NCBI RefSeq assembly: GCF_025244725.1
Contig: NZ_CP104203.1
Span: forward strand, 2,790,001-2,854,000
Direction of reading: 5' to 3'
Origin: Chryseobacterium oranimense
GTDB lineage: Bacteria; Bacteroidota; Bacteroidia; Flavobacteriales; Weeksellaceae
Length of the DNA: 64,000 nt
The notes under the pieces are model-generated. The model was not told where the DNA came from. It searched no databases and was given only the letters and a program-made list of their open reading frames with translations. The position numbers were made by a program, and so were the translations under genes. Every line of letters starts with the position of its first letter. The stretch's first letter is position 1. Below, one piece after another: positions 25,948 to 36,199 of this stretch.

Positions 25948-27114
25948 TTATTGAGTAACTATAATTTTTTTACTTAATAATACTTTGCCGGATTCATCTG
26001 TAATGTTGACAATATAGGCTCCGTTTATTAAATTTTTAAGGAGTACCTGCTGATTAAGGGAACCATCTTTAACAGAAAGATCCTGTTTACCAACATTTTT
26101 CCCGGAAATATCAAAAACACTAAGCTTCAGGTTTCCTTTTACAGATTTGTCGTTTACATTAACATTGATCAAATGCTCATTTACTCTGGTCGGGAAAATA
26201 TCAATATTGGCCAGGGCATTGACTGGAGAAGTTCTGTCGTTGGCAAAATATCTGCTCGCCAGATCATAAACATGTGGTTTTTCTCCGCCCGGAAGAGCTT
26301 TTGCCTGCAATGTCTGTAAATCCACTTCATATAAATTATCTCCTTTAGCACTTGCAATGACTACTTTTCCTTTGGAATTAACTGCGGACCCGTTCACTGA
26401 GTAATTCTCCGGAATACCTGAAATTTTACCTACAAATTTTGCCTTCAACTCCTTTGCCGATACTTTAAAAACATTTCCTGAAGCTGAAAAAACATAAAAA
26501 TTATTTTCAGCATCTGCAATCATATCGCCACCAAAACCGGTTTCAACGGCTGTAAATGAATTTTTTCCATTGGAAGCATCATCTGTAATAATTCCAAGAT
26601 CACTGACACTGTACTGACCACCTTTTTTACTGATCTGCAATAACTGGGTTCCTGCATTATTGAGCGCATAAATATTTCCGTCATACCCTGTAGCCATTCT
26701 TGTGATATGAGAATTGACATCACAGGAAGTTACTTTTGAAACGGTATTCTCCACCAAAGTGATTTCCTTTGTTTTCGCATTCAAAATATAAATATTTGAT
26801 GAAAACATGGGCATGTATACCAGGTTATTGTTCGATGGATCATAAGCCAGAGCTGCCATCGTTACTGCCTGGGAATTGTTGTAAGAATTTTTATCTTCCG
26901 CAACAAAACCTTTTCTATCCTGGGAAAATACTTTTGCTGCCTCTTCGGACGAAAATACTTTTTCTCCGGAAGTCCCGTTTGCCGCATCCATGACACGGAA
27001 ATCGCTAAATACTATGCTGGAGGTATCTTTTCCTGCAATAGCAAAAAAGTCCTGCTGTGCCTGGACATTCGTACCAAACACAAGCAGAAAAAGAGGGAAT
27101 AAATGTTTCTTCAT
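25948..27114 (-). CDS. Secreted protein with type IX sorting domain
   Basis: This is a 388-residue exported protein with a signal peptide (residues 1-19, ending in VQAQ). The middle has repeating beta-propeller-like units (LAYDPSNNNLVYMPMFSSNIYILNAKT, GYDGNIYALNNAGTQLLQISKKG). The last 75 residues form a Por secretion-system C-terminal domain, with NLKLSVFDISGKNVGKQ and NGAYIVNITDESGKVLLSKKIIV. Such proteins cross the outer membrane through the type IX system and are anchored or released at the surface. The propeller part suggests binding rather than catalysis. A 14-bp palindrome lies upstream of the start. Confidence 0.85.
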   Translation of the reverse strand: MKKHLFPLFLLVFGTNVQAQQDFFAIAGKDTSSIVFSDFRVMDAANGTSGEKVFSSEEAAKVFSQDRKGFVAEDKNSYNNSQAVTMAALAYDPSNNNLVYMPMFSSNIYILNAKTKEITLVENTVSKVTSCDVNSHITRMATGYDGNIYALNNAGTQLLQISKKGGQYSVSDLGIITDDASNGKNSFTAVETGFGGDMIADAENNFYVFSASGNVFKVSAKELKAKFVGKISGIPENYSVNGSAVNSKGKVVIASAKGDNLYEVDLQTLQAKALPGGEKPHVYDLASRYFANDRTSPVNALANIDIFPTRVNEHLINVNVNDKSVKGNLKLSVFDISGKNVGKQDLSVKDGSLNQQVLLKNLINGAYIVNITDESGKVLLSKKIIVTQ

Positions 27115-27143
27115 ACAATGTAGAATTTAGATTCGTGATCATT

Positions 27144-27157
27144 TTAGTTATAACTAA
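27144..27157. promoter_or_regulatory. 14-bp perfect palindrome upstream of the cargo gene
   Basis: TTAGTTATAACTAA is a perfect inverted repeat, 30 bases before the start codon on the reverse strand. It could be an operator for a dimeric regulator. In such AT-rich DNA it could also arise by chance. Confidence 0.3.
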
Positions 27158-27277
27158 GTTACACATTTTGTAGATTAAATGATAAAAAACTATTAGTATT
27201 TACATAATATTTACAATCATTTAATACAATCATTGAAATGACAATAATTTAAGATTCTATTATTCCTCATATAAAAA

Positions 27278-27338
27278 CTCCCGCCGGTCACACAGATTAT
27301 AACAGGTTGATCTGCAGAATCCATGTGGCCGGCGGGAG
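27278..27338 (-). terminator. Long hairpin after cysS
   Basis: CTCCCGCCGG (27278-27287) pairs perfectly with CCGGCGGGAG (27329-27338). The 41-base loop contains further pairing (CAGAT...ATCTG and CACA...TGTG). It stands 20 bases after the cysS stop. Its complexity goes beyond a plain terminator, and it may be a dispersed repeat that also terminates. Confidence 0.7.
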
Positions 27339-27357
27339 CTTAGTATGTATTTGAGGT

Positions 27358-28824
27358 TTAATTCAAAACGTAAGTTGTTCCGTCCCTTCCGTCTTTTAAC
27401 TCAATACCTTCGGCAAGAAGTTTATCTCTGATCTGATCTGAGAGATCAAAGTTTTTTGATTTTCTGGCCTGGTTTCTAAGTTCTATTAAAACTTTCAAAG
27501 TCTGGTCAAGTTTCTCATTATTATTTTCTTCAACATTCTGGAGTCCTAAAACATCAAATACAAATGCACTCATTGTCGATTTTAAATCTTCAAGATCTTC
27601 AGCAGTTATCGTTTCTTTACCGTCATTTAAAGCAAAAATATATTTTACAGCTTCAAATAAATGAGCAATAAGAATCGGAGAATTGAAATCATCGGTCAAT
27701 GCATCATAAGCTTTGGTTTTCCACTCTTTAAGATCAAAACCAGACTGTTTTCCGTTATCCGGAGTGACTGAGTTTAATACTTTAATGGCTTCCATTAATC
27801 TGATAAAACCTTTTTCGCTCGCAATCATTGCATCATTGGAAATATCCAGCACACTTCTGTAATGTGCCTGCAGGAAGCAAAAACGTACGATAGTAGGGTG
27901 GAAAGGCTTTTCAAAGAAGTCATTTTCTCCGGTAACCAACTGCATCGGAAGAATATAGTTTCCTGTGGATTTACTCATACGCTGGGAATTCATGGTCAGC
28001 ATATTGGCGTGCATCCAGTAATTAACCGGAGCAACATCATTGCAGGCTTTTCCCTGTGCAATTTCACATTCGTGGTGTGGGAATTTCAAATCCATTCCGC
28101 CGCCATGAATATCGAACTTCTCACCTAAATATTTAGTACTCATTGCTGTACATTCCAGGTGCCATCCCGGGAAACCTTCGCCCCAGGGAGAATTCCATCT
28201 CATAATGTGAGCGGGAGATGCTTTTTTCCAAAGCGCAAAATCCTGTGGATTTTTCTTTTCACCCTGCCCGTCAAGGTCGCGGGTATTGGCAAAAAGCTCT
28301 TCGATATTACGTTTTGAAAGTTCACCGTAGTTCAGCCCTCTTTTGTTGTATTCAAGAACATCAAAATACACGGAACCGTTACTTTCGTAGGCAAAACCTC
28401 TTTCAATAAGTTTTTGGGTAAGCTCGATCTGTTCTACGATGTGGCCTGTAGCTGTAGGCTCAATATTGGGAGGAAGAAGGTTGAACAATTCCAATACTTT
28501 ATGAAAATCTACGGTATACTTCTGTACGATTTCCATAGGCTCCAGCTTTTCCAGACGGGTTTGTTTTACAAATCTGTCATTTTCAACATTTCCGTCGTCT
28601 GTAAGGTGACCTGCATCGGTAATATTTCTTACATATCTTACTTTATACCCCAAATGCATCAGGGTGCGATAGATAAAATCAAAGGAAAGGAAGGTTCTTA
28701 CGTTTCCCAGATGCACATTGCTGTACACGGTAGGCCCGCAGACATACATCCCTACGTTTCCTTCTAAAATAGGCTTAAATATTTCTTTCTCTCCTGTAAG
28801 GGAGTTGTATAGTTTTAATTGCAT
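27358..28824 (-). CDS. cysS: Cysteinyl-tRNA synthetase
   Basis: This 488-residue class I aminoacyl-tRNA synthetase charges tRNA-Cys. [18 protein letters not shown] (about residues 28-45) contains the first zinc Cys and the HxGH-type motif in the form HLGN. The KMSKS motif is seen as [10 protein letters not shown] (about 270). Further zinc-ligand positions lie in the GWHLECTAM and HHECEIAQ segments. Length is normal. The start ATG is 9 bases from an octamer repeat array upstream, and a long hairpin follows the stop. Confidence 0.96.
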   Translation of the reverse strand: MQLKLYNSLTGEKEIFKPILEGNVGMYVCGPTVYSNVHLGNVRTFLSFDFIYRTLMHLGYKVRYVRNITDAGHLTDDGNVENDRFVKQTRLEKLEPMEIVQKYTVDFHKVLELFNLLPPNIEPTATGHIVEQIELTQKLIERGFAYESNGSVYFDVLEYNKRGLNYGELSKRNIEELFANTRDLDGQGEKKNPQDFALWKKASPAHIMRWNSPWGEGFPGWHLECTAMSTKYLGEKFDIHGGGMDLKFPHHECEIAQGKACNDVAPVNYWMHANMLTMNSQRMSKSTGNYILPMQLVTGENDFFEKPFHPTIVRFCFLQAHYRSVLDISNDAMIASEKGFIRLMEAIKVLNSVTPDNGKQSGFDLKEWKTKAYDALTDDFNSPILIAHLFEAVKYIFALNDGKETITAEDLEDLKSTMSAFVFDVLGLQNVEENNNEKLDQTLKVLIELRNQARKSKNFDLSDQIRDKLLAEGIELKDGRDGTTYVLN

Positions 28825-28832
28825 TTTTTTAA

Positions 28833-28872
28833 ATTAAAAGATTCAATGATTAAAGGATTTAAAAATTAGTTA
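28833..28872. repeat. Period-8 degenerate repeat upstream of cysS
   Basis: The forward strand reads ATTAAAAG, ATTCAATG, ATTAAAGG, ATTTAAAA, ATTAGTTA at strict 8-base spacing, five units. It fills the immediate upstream region of cysS. No inverted partner arm is obvious. Confidence 0.5.
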
Positions 28873-28885
28873 AAATAATTTTAAC

Positions 28886-28905
28886 CACAACAGATAATTG
28901 TTGTG
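28886..28905 (-). terminator. Probable terminator after the DinB gene
   Basis: CACAAC and GTTGTG pair around an 8-base loop, 41 bases after the DinB-family stop on the reverse strand. It is weak, with a T/A-rich tail. Confidence 0.45.
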
Positions 28906-28945
28906 AGAAAAATTTTATTTGAAACTTTTTTAAATATAACCATTA

Positions 28946-29377
28946 TTAAATTGCTTTTAAATGATACTGCAGATGATCAATATAATCCTGAATAATATAT
29001 TCCAGTGTGAAAGTCTGAGGAACTGTTTTTGTGGTATCACAAGTCCTCTGCAAGGCTTCATCAGGAATATTTTCTACGGTATGAACGATCTGAAAATTCA
29101 ATGATTTCCAGAGAATCATCACTTCTGAAACCGGAATATTCTGATAATTCTGTGCTTTCACCCAGAAATCCTGATCATAAACAATATTGTCGTTCTCTTT
29201 ATATTGTGTAACCACAAATCTACGGATATTCGTCAATGCACTGTCGCAAAGATGACCTAAAATTTCTTTTTTCGACCATTTTTCCGGTGAAGATTTGTAT
29301 GACCATTCTTCTTCAGAAATGGTTTCAAATCTCTGAAGTTCGGTGTTGACAATATTTTTAAGAATCTGGTAATTCAT
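28946..29377 (-). CDS. DinB-family protein
   Basis: This 143-residue four-helix protein is of the DinB/YfiT type. The segment WSKKEILGHLCDSALTNIRRF (about residues 33-53) has the first metal-binding His, and the C-terminal IQDYIDHLQYHLKAI has the HxxxH pair. Family members bind a divalent metal, and several act as bacillithiol S-transferases. Because this genome makes bacillithiol (bshA at 11404), that role is plausible but unproven. It begins 3 bases after the folE stop, so it is probably in one operon with folE. Confidence 0.82.
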   Translation of the reverse strand: MNYQILKNIVNTELQRFETISEEEWSYKSSPEKWSKKEILGHLCDSALTNIRRFVVTQYKENDNIVYDQDFWVKAQNYQNIPVSEVMILWKSLNFQIVHTVENIPDEALQRTCDTTKTVPQTFTLEYIIQDYIDHLQYHLKAI

Positions 29378-29380
29378 TTA

Positions 29381-30049
29381 TTAATAATCAAGTTTTGCAT
29401 GACTTCCCACATAATGAAGGAATTCCTGTCTGGTGATCGGGTTGGTCCTGAAAATTCCGCTTAATTCTGCCGTAATGGTAGAACTTGCCGTATCTTTTAT
29501 TCCTCTGCAGTTCACACATAAATGTTTTGCATCAATAATACATGCCACATCTTTAGTACCCAGCGCTTCTTTCAGAGCATCTACGATCTGCATAGTCAGT
29601 CTTTCCTGAACCTGCGGTCTTTTTGCATAATAATCCACAATCCTGTTGATCTTGGAGAGGCCAATCACTTCACCGTTTGAAATATAGGCTACATGGGCTC
29701 TTCCGATGATCGGCAGAAAATGGTGTTCGCAGAAAGAATATACGGTAATATCCTTTTCCACCAGCATCTGGCGGTATTTATACTTATTGGAAAAAGTGGA
29801 AATTCCCGGTTTGTTTTCAGGAAGAAGCCCTCCAAAAATTTCATTCACGTACATTTTGGCAACACGTCTCGGTGAGTCTTTCAAAGAATCATCCGTCATG
29901 TCCATCCCCAGCGTTTCCATAATTTCACCGAAAAGTTCGGTAATTTTTTCTATTTTTTCCTCTGGCGATTTATCAAATGCATCTTTCCTAATAGGCGTAT
30001 GTTCTTTTCCTGTGAAAATATCATCGTCGTTATCGGTAAAATCAACCAT
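29381..30049 (-). CDS. folE: GTP cyclohydrolase I
   Basis: This 222-residue enzyme converts GTP to dihydroneopterin triphosphate, the entry to folate (and pterin) synthesis. FCEHHFLPIIGRAHVAYI (about residues 106-123) holds the zinc Cys and the two catalytic His residues. GLSKINRIVDYYAKRPQVQERL and the later CVNCRGIKD, with the second zinc Cys, are also typical. The N-terminal about 45 residues are a charged extension. It has a promoter match 18 bases upstream and leads a two-gene unit with the DinB-family gene. Confidence 0.95.
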   Translation of the reverse strand: MVDFTDNDDDIFTGKEHTPIRKDAFDKSPEEKIEKITELFGEIMETLGMDMTDDSLKDSPRRVAKMYVNEIFGGLLPENKPGISTFSNKYKYRQMLVEKDITVYSFCEHHFLPIIGRAHVAYISNGEVIGLSKINRIVDYYAKRPQVQERLTMQIVDALKEALGTKDVACIIDAKHLCVNCRGIKDTASSTITAELSGIFRTNPITRQEFLHYVGSHAKLDY

Positions 30050-30066
30050 TTTTATTTAATTTGCAA

Positions 30067-30074
30067 CAAAAATA
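30067..30074 (-). promoter_or_regulatory. -7 element of the folE promoter
   Basis: TATTTTTG on the reverse strand matches TAnnTTTG, 18 bases before the folE ATG. No TTG is seen at the proper -33 spacing, so support is partial. Confidence 0.5.
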
Positions 30075-30138
30075 CGGATAAAATCTGTTCATTAATTTCA
30101 TTTTGAACGAAAAACATTATCCTTTCTCAACTTAGCCT

Positions 30139-31293
30139 ATGATTATCGTCGAAGAAGTACAGAACGAAAACCAGAAAAAAGAATTTTTAGAATTTCCTGC
30201 AAGACTTTACCGGCAAGATAAAAACTATATAAGACCCCGAAATCAGGATATTGAGGAGATTTTTGATCCTGAGAAAAATAAATCATTCCAGAATGGGGAA
30301 TGTACCCGGTTTCTATTTAAAAATAAACAGAATGAAACGGTAGGAAAAGTAGCCGTCTTCATTTCTGATCTTTATGAACAAAAGCAGCCCACCGGAGGTA
30401 TTGGTTTTTTCGACTGTATTAATGACCAGAAAACGGCAGATTTTATTTTTGAATATTGCGTAGGTTGGTTTAAGGAAAGGAAGATGGAAGCTATGGACGG
30501 GCCTATTAATTTTGGAGAAAGGGATAAGTTCTGGGGACTTCTGACGGAAGGTTTCGAGGAACCTCTGTTTGGGATGAATTACAATTTCCCTTACTACAAG
30601 CAACTGTTTGAAAACTATGGTTTTAAGCTGTATTTTGAACAGCTTTGCTTTTCCAGACCTATTTTCGCGGATGTTTCAAGGATTTTCACACTCATGCATA
30701 CCAAGCACAGCAGAAATCCCGCCATCTCTGCGAGGCCAATGAAAAAAAATGACCTGCCTAAATTTGCAAAGGATTTCACTGAGATCTATAACCAGGCATG
30801 GGCAGCCCACGGTGAGGGAAAACAGCTTGAAGAAGCCAAGGTCCTGAAAATGTTCAAAACCATGAAACCTATTATCAACGAACATATTTCCTGGTTTGTG
30901 TATGAGAATGAGAAGCCTATTGCCATGTGGATGAATCTTCCGGATGTAAACCAATGGTTTAAATACCTCAACGGTAAATTCGGAATGCTGGAAAAGCTGA
31001 AATTTTTATGGATAAAACAATTCGTCAGGAATGAGAAAATGGTAGGACTGGTATTTGGGGTTGTCCCGGAATGGCAAAAAAAGGGGATTGACGGTTATAT
31101 GATCTGGGAAGGTACCCAGCATCTAAGAAAGCATACGGATTTTAAAACAACGGAACTTCAGTGGATTGGTGATTTCAATCCCAAAATGATCAAAATAGCG
31201 GAAAGCCTTGATACCACTGTGACGAGAAAACTGGTGACTTACCGGTATTTATTCGACCGTGACAAGGAATTTGAAAGACATCCTATTCTTTAA
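30139..31293 (+). CDS. GNAT-like protein of unknown function
   Basis: This 384-residue soluble protein looks like a large GNAT-superfamily member. The first part (FPARLYRQDKNYIRPRNQDIEEIFDP) resembles the N-terminus of a Bacteroidota family often called hypothetical or N-acetyltransferase. The C-terminal part has VFGVVPEWQKKGIDGYMIWEG (about residues 302-322), a V/A-type acetyl-CoA-loop motif (QKKGID). TTELQWIGDFNPKMIKIAE follows. The substrate is unknown. It is divergent from folE and ends at a hairpin shared with metF. Confidence 0.65.
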   Translation: MIIVEEVQNENQKKEFLEFPARLYRQDKNYIRPRNQDIEEIFDPEKNKSFQNGECTRFLFKNKQNETVGKVAVFISDLYEQKQPTGGIGFFDCINDQKTADFIFEYCVGWFKERKMEAMDGPINFGERDKFWGLLTEGFEEPLFGMNYNFPYYKQLFENYGFKLYFEQLCFSRPIFADVSRIFTLMHTKHSRNPAISARPMKKNDLPKFAKDFTEIYNQAWAAHGEGKQLEEAKVLKMFKTMKPIINEHISWFVYENEKPIAMWMNLPDVNQWFKYLNGKFGMLEKLKFLWIKQFVRNEKMVGLVFGVVPEWQKKGIDGYMIWEGTQHLRKHTDFKTTELQWIGDFNPKMIKIAESLDTTVTRKLVTYRYLFDRDKEFERHPIL

Positions 31294-31300
31294 AATAAAA

Positions 31301-31325
31301 AATCCTGCTGTTTCACAGCAGGATT
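31301..31325. terminator. Bidirectional terminator between the GNAT-like gene and metF
   Basis: AATCCTGCTG and CAGCAGGATT make a 10-bp stem with a 5-base loop between the two convergent stops, flanked by A/T runs on both sides. Confidence 0.88.
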
Positions 31326-31343
31326 CCTTTCATTGGTACTCTA

Positions 31344-32303
31344 TTAGAATAGCTCACCGGCTACTTTTTTAATATTATCACTTTTCCCCATGGAGTAAAA
31401 GTGCAGCACAGGAACTCCAAAATCCAGAAGTTCCTTGCATTGGGCAATAGCCCACTCTATCCCGATCTGCTTTACAGCTTCATTATTCTTTGCATTTTCC
31501 ACTTCGTTGATGAGTTCTTCGGGAAGGTCAATCTTGAATACTTGCGGCAGAATTTTAAGGTGTTTTTTCGTAGCAATAGGTTTGATACCCGGAATAATAG
31601 GAACTGTAATTCCCATTTCTCTTGCCTTTTTTACGAATTCTATAAATCTTTTATTGTCAAAAAACATCTGTGTAACGATATAATCTGCTCCGGCGTCTAC
31701 TTTTTGCTTCAGCCATTTCAGGTCATAATTCATGGAAGGAGCTTCCATATGTTTTTCCGGGTAACCGGCTACCCCAATGCAGAATTTGTTAAGCTCATCA
31801 CAGACTGTTTCATCATTGTGAAGATACTTCCCTCTTCCCAGATCATTGATCTGATGAACAAGATCCATTGCACTGGCATGGCCGCCCGGTGTAGGTTCAA
31901 AGTACTGATGTCCTTTCATCGCATCGCCTCTCAGAGCCATGATGTTGTCTATTCCCAGATACATACAGTCTACCAGAAGATATTCGGTTTCTTCTTTGGT
32001 AAATCCACCGCAAAGTAAGTGCGGAACAGTATCTACATTATATTTATGCTGGATGGCGGCACAGATCCCCAGGGTTCCGGGGCGCATTCTGGTGATGCGG
32101 CGTTCCATCAGCCCGTTCCCTTTATCAATGTAAATATATTCTTCTCTGGAAGTTGTAACGTCTATAAAAGGTGGTTTAAACTCCATAAGCGGATCTATAT
32201 TGGTATAGAGATCTTCAATCCCGATTCCTTTCTGAGGCGGAACCACCTCTAAGGAGAATAATGTTTTCCCATTTGCGTTTTTTATGTGTTCAGTGATCTT
32301 CAT
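31344..32303 (-). CDS. metF: Methylenetetrahydrofolate reductase
   Basis: This 319-residue flavoprotein reduces methylene-THF to methyl-THF, the methyl donor for MetH. The start segment TLFSLEVVPPQKG has the substrate Glu. LRGD follows near residue 123, then YPEKHMEAPSM and DAGADYIVTQMFFDN (about 217-231), and GIKPI near residue 255. All are family landmarks. It is the last gene of the leftward methionine locus, 44 bases after metH, and a terminator follows. Confidence 0.95.
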   Translation of the reverse strand: MKITEHIKNANGKTLFSLEVVPPQKGIGIEDLYTNIDPLMEFKPPFIDVTTSREEYIYIDKGNGLMERRITRMRPGTLGICAAIQHKYNVDTVPHLLCGGFTKEETEYLLVDCMYLGIDNIMALRGDAMKGHQYFEPTPGGHASAMDLVHQINDLGRGKYLHNDETVCDELNKFCIGVAGYPEKHMEAPSMNYDLKWLKQKVDAGADYIVTQMFFDNKRFIEFVKKAREMGITVPIIPGIKPIATKKHLKILPQVFKIDLPEELINEVENAKNNEAVKQIGIEWAIAQCKELLDFGVPVLHFYSMGKSDNIKKVAGELF

Positions 32304-32347
32304 TTTATAGTTTAATTATTATTTTAGCTTTAATAGTGGTTGATTTT

Positions 32348-35008
32348 TTAATCTGCCAGATTAGGAGACAACCACTTTCTTGCTTCCTGAATGCTACAGC
32401 CTCTTCTTTCGGCATAATCTTTAAGCTGATCTTCTGTAATTTTTCCCAGGCCGAAATATTTAGCATGGGGGCTTCCGAAATAGTATCCGGAAACTGATGC
32501 CGTAGGGAACATGGCCAGGCTTTCAGTAAGGAAAACCCCGGTATTTTCTTCTACTTTTAAAAGATCCCAGATGGTTTTCTTTTCCAAATGGTCCGGACAT
32601 GCAGGATATCCCGGCGCAGGACGGATTCCCTTGTATTTTTCTGCAATCAGCTCTTCATTGCTTAAATTTTCCTGATTGGCATAGCCCCAATATTCTGTTC
32701 TTACTTTTTTATGTAAAAATTCTGCATAAGCTTCTGCAAATCTGTCGGCAAGGGCTTTTACCATGATGGCGTTGTAATCGTCATTGGCTTTTTCGTATTC
32801 TTCTGCAAGCTCATCTGTTCCGAAGCCGGTAGTCACACAGAAAGCTCCTACATAATCTGTTTTTCCTGAATTTTGCGGAGCGATAAAGTCACTTAACGCC
32901 AGATATTCTTTTCCTTTGGATCGTTGAGCCTGTTGTCTTAATGTCAGGAATTTTGCCTGTTCCTGCTTATTTTCGTCAAAGATTATAATATCATCCGTTT
33001 CATTGGAATTGGCTTTGAAAATACCAAAGACCGCTTTTGCCTTCAACAGTTTTTCATCGAGGATTCTTTTCAGGATAACCTGAGCATCTTTAAATAATTC
33101 TTTAGCCTGAACTCCTACCACCTCATCTTCTAAAATATTCGGGTATTTCCCGTGGAGATCCCAGCTTCTGAAAAATGGCGACCAGTCGATGAAAGGAAGT
33201 AATTCTCTTAAATCCTGATCTTCAATTACGGTCACCCCTAAATTATTTGGTGTATAAATCTCCTCGTTTGCCCAGTCGATAGAAAAATTGCTCTGTCTTG
33301 CCTCTTCAATAGAAACATAGTCTTTATCAACCTGTCTGTTCAGGAATTTTTCACGGAAATCTGAGTATTCATCTTTCAGGTCTGAAACATAATCTTTGTT
33401 TCTGTCACCTAATAATGAACTCACTACATTTACCGCTCTTGAAGCATCGTTAACGTGAACTACAGCATTTTTATATTTTAAATCAATCTTTACGGCGGTA
33501 TGTGCTTTTGAAGTGGTAGCACCACCGATCAATAATGGAAAATCGAGGTTTTGTCTTTCCAGCTCGGAAGCAATGTACACCATCTCATCAAGGCTTGGGG
33601 TAATTAATCCGCTTAACCCGATGACATCAACTTTTTCTTCAATAGCGGTCTGGATAATTTTTTCTGCGGGAACCATTACTCCAAGGTCTACAATCTCATA
33701 ATTGTTACAGCCCAGTACAACACTCACAATATTTTTTCCGATATCGTGGACATCACCTTTTACCGTTGCCATCAGAATTTTTCCGTTGGCAGGCCTTGAG
33801 CCGTCTTTTTCAGCCTCAATATAAGGCTGCAGGTAGGCAACGGCTTTTTTCATTACCCTTGCAGATTTTACAACCTGGGGAAGGAACATTTTTCCGCTTC
33901 CGAATAAATCTCCAACAACACCCATTCCGGTCATCAGGTTAATTTCAATGACGTGAAGAGGTTTTTCTGCCTGTTGTCTGGCCTCTTCCACATCTTCTTC
34001 GATAAAACGGTCAATTCCTTTTACCAAAGCATGGGTAATTCTTTCCTGTAAAGGTCTGGTCCTCCATTCCAGGTCTTCAACTATTTCTTTTTTGACGGAT
34101 TTATGCTTTTCAGAATAGTCCAGAAGTCTTTCTGTAGCATCATCTCTTTTATCAAGGATCACATCTTCTACAAGCTCGAGAAGCTCTTTATTGATCTCAT
34201 CGTATACTTCCAGCATAGACGGGTTTACAATCCCGATATTCATTCCCGCCTGAATGGCATGGTAAAGGAATACAGAGTGCATGGCTTCTCTTACGGTATC
34301 ATTTCCACGGAATGAAAACGAAACGTTACTTACACCACCGCTTACGGAGGCATAAGGAAGATTTTGTCTTACCCATCTTGTAGCTTCAATGAAATCAATA
34401 GCATTTCTTCTGTGCTCTTCCATTCCCGTTGCCACAGGGAAGATATTCAGGTCGAAAATAATGTCTTCGGCAGGAAAGCCAATCTGGTTAACAAGAATAT
34501 CATAGGACCGTTTTGAAATTTCAATTCTGCGTTCAAAATTGTCTGCCTGGCCTGTTTCGTCAAATGCCATTACGATCACAGCAGCGCCATATCTTTTAAC
34601 AGCTTTTGCCTGTTTGATGAATTCTTCTTCACCTCCTTTCAGACTGATGGAATTGACTACGCATTTCCCCTGTGCCACCTGAAGTCCGGCTTCCAGAATC
34701 TCCCATTTGGAGGAGTCTATCATGATTGGGATTCTTGAAATATCCGGTTCTGAAGCTATTAAATTCAGGAATTTAATCATGGATGCTTTTCCATCGATCA
34801 ATCCATCATCGAAGTTGACATCAAGAATCTGTGCTCCCCCTTCTACCTGATGGCGGGCAATATCGAGTGCTTCAGAGAATTTCTCCTCTTTTATAAGTCT
34901 TAAAAATTTTTTGGATCCGGCAACATTGGTTCTTTCACCAACGTTGATGAAATTACTCTCCGGGGTTATAATAAGGGGCTCGAGGCCGGATAATCTTAAA
35001 TATTTCAT
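32348..35008 (-). CDS. metH: Cobalamin-dependent methionine synthase, C-terminal part
   Basis: This 886-residue protein carries the pterin-binding, cobalamin-binding and reactivation modules of MetH, but not the homocysteine module. [15 protein letters not shown] lies at about residues 21-35. The cobalamin motif [10 protein letters not shown] with the axial His is near residue 415. The activation domain has [12 protein letters not shown] near 800. With the separate homocysteine-binding protein encoded at 36200 it would form a full enzyme from two chains. A fatty acid desaturase gene lies between the two halves. The stop of that gene is not overlapped: the gap to metH is 7 bases. Confidence 0.95.
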   Translation of the reverse strand: MKYLRLSGLEPLIITPESNFINVGERTNVAGSKKFLRLIKEEKFSEALDIARHQVEGGAQILDVNFDDGLIDGKASMIKFLNLIASEPDISRIPIMIDSSKWEILEAGLQVAQGKCVVNSISLKGGEEEFIKQAKAVKRYGAAVIVMAFDETGQADNFERRIEISKRSYDILVNQIGFPAEDIIFDLNIFPVATGMEEHRRNAIDFIEATRWVRQNLPYASVSGGVSNVSFSFRGNDTVREAMHSVFLYHAIQAGMNIGIVNPSMLEVYDEINKELLELVEDVILDKRDDATERLLDYSEKHKSVKKEIVEDLEWRTRPLQERITHALVKGIDRFIEEDVEEARQQAEKPLHVIEINLMTGMGVVGDLFGSGKMFLPQVVKSARVMKKAVAYLQPYIEAEKDGSRPANGKILMATVKGDVHDIGKNIVSVVLGCNNYEIVDLGVMVPAEKIIQTAIEEKVDVIGLSGLITPSLDEMVYIASELERQNLDFPLLIGGATTSKAHTAVKIDLKYKNAVVHVNDASRAVNVVSSLLGDRNKDYVSDLKDEYSDFREKFLNRQVDKDYVSIEEARQSNFSIDWANEEIYTPNNLGVTVIEDQDLRELLPFIDWSPFFRSWDLHGKYPNILEDEVVGVQAKELFKDAQVILKRILDEKLLKAKAVFGIFKANSNETDDIIIFDENKQEQAKFLTLRQQAQRSKGKEYLALSDFIAPQNSGKTDYVGAFCVTTGFGTDELAEEYEKANDDYNAIMVKALADRFAEAYAEFLHKKVRTEYWGYANQENLSNEELIAEKYKGIRPAPGYPACPDHLEKKTIWDLLKVEENTGVFLTESLAMFPTASVSGYYFGSPHAKYFGLGKITEDQLKDYAERRGCSIQEARKWLSPNLAD

Positions 35009-35015
35009 TATTTGT

Positions 35016-36107
35016 CTATTCTTCTAAAATATAATAGGCATTGTTCGCATTCTGCCGGAGCAGATCCACATGTTTGCCTAAAGCAGTGAAAATTGGAAAT
35101 CTTTTGTAAGCTAAATGGTGTTCTTTTGCAAATTCTTCGATCTCTTCTGTGATCTCGTTATAGTACATATAGCTGTAATTCGGGAAAAGGTGATGGGCCA
35201 CATGGAAATTAAAGTTTCCTAAAATATTTCTCACAAACCAGTTGTTTTCCTTCAAATCATTGGTTACCTCAAACTGGTGACGAAGCCAGCTGAACGGAAG
35301 CCCGTTTTTTTCGTCCAGTTTTGGGAAAGCATTATCAGGAAGCGGGTGCAGAGGCAACAATACAAACAGTGCAAAAATACTTGCCGCTATTACCTGAAGA
35401 AACCATGCTCCCAAAGCCAATCCCACGGATACTTTAAAAAACAGGACAGGAACTGCAATCTGGTAAAAGAAATAGAAGAGTTTATAGCTCACCATTTTTA
35501 CTTTTTCAATAAGGGGAATCGAGCCCTGGGTCTTTAGAATCACTCTTTCATGATCAAAAAAATCCCTGAAATCCCTGATGAACATCCAGTTAAAAAGGTA
35601 AAGAGGATATACCAGGAAGAAAAACCAGTGCTGAAACTTCTGTACTCCTTTTGCTTTAATCCATGGCACGATTAAAAGAAGACCGCTCTGTTCTATATCG
35701 GTATCCCAGCCATCTACATTCGGATAGGCATGATGACTGGCAATATGTCTTTTTTTCCAGATGTATGAATTAGCTCCTACAAGGTCAAAAATATGCAGCA
35801 AGAGCGAGTTTAGCTTTTTACTTTTATAAATATTATTATGCGCAGCTTCATGGATCAGGTTTAGATAAATCAGCACCAAAAAAATTCCCATCAGAACAAA
35901 ACTTCCAATATACATCCAGGATTTGTCTGCATTAAATAAAGCAATAAAATACAAAGCAAAATAGATCAAAGGCAGAATTACTGCTTTGATCTGAATATAG
36001 ATATCCCTGTTTTCTGAAATGTTCTCTATCCGCTGATTCACTTTGTTTCTTAGTTCATTAAAAAGTTTAATATCATCTGGGTTTTTTAAGTAAACGGGCT
36101 TTTCCAT
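35016..36107 (-). CDS. Membrane fatty acid desaturase
   Basis: This 363-residue integral membrane protein has three His boxes of the acyl-CoA/acyl-lipid desaturase family. They are HEAAHNN (about residues 97-103), ASHHAYPN (about 133-140) and VAHHLFPN (about 303-310), with hydrophobic segments between them. It would introduce a double bond into membrane lipid acyl chains using oxygen. Its place between the two MetH halves in a methionine locus is unexpected. It has a possible weak promoter (TAACTTTA) upstream, and 92 bases separate it from the homocysteine module gene, so it may also be transcribed alone. Confidence 0.88.
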   Translation of the reverse strand: MEKPVYLKNPDDIKLFNELRNKVNQRIENISENRDIYIQIKAVILPLIYFALYFIALFNADKSWMYIGSFVLMGIFLVLIYLNLIHEAAHNNIYKSKKLNSLLLHIFDLVGANSYIWKKRHIASHHAYPNVDGWDTDIEQSGLLLIVPWIKAKGVQKFQHWFFFLVYPLYLFNWMFIRDFRDFFDHERVILKTQGSIPLIEKVKMVSYKLFYFFYQIAVPVLFFKVSVGLALGAWFLQVIAASIFALFVLLPLHPLPDNAFPKLDEKNGLPFSWLRHQFEVTNDLKENNWFVRNILGNFNFHVAHHLFPNYSYMYYNEITEEIEEFAKEHHLAYKRFPIFTALGKHVDLLRQNANNAYYILEE

Positions 36108-36199
36108 GATGTTAAATTTTGTGATTCACTTAAAGTTAACATTTATAATCAAGCACTTAACCCATATTTCAATTAAAAAAATCTATTAATTCTTATAAA

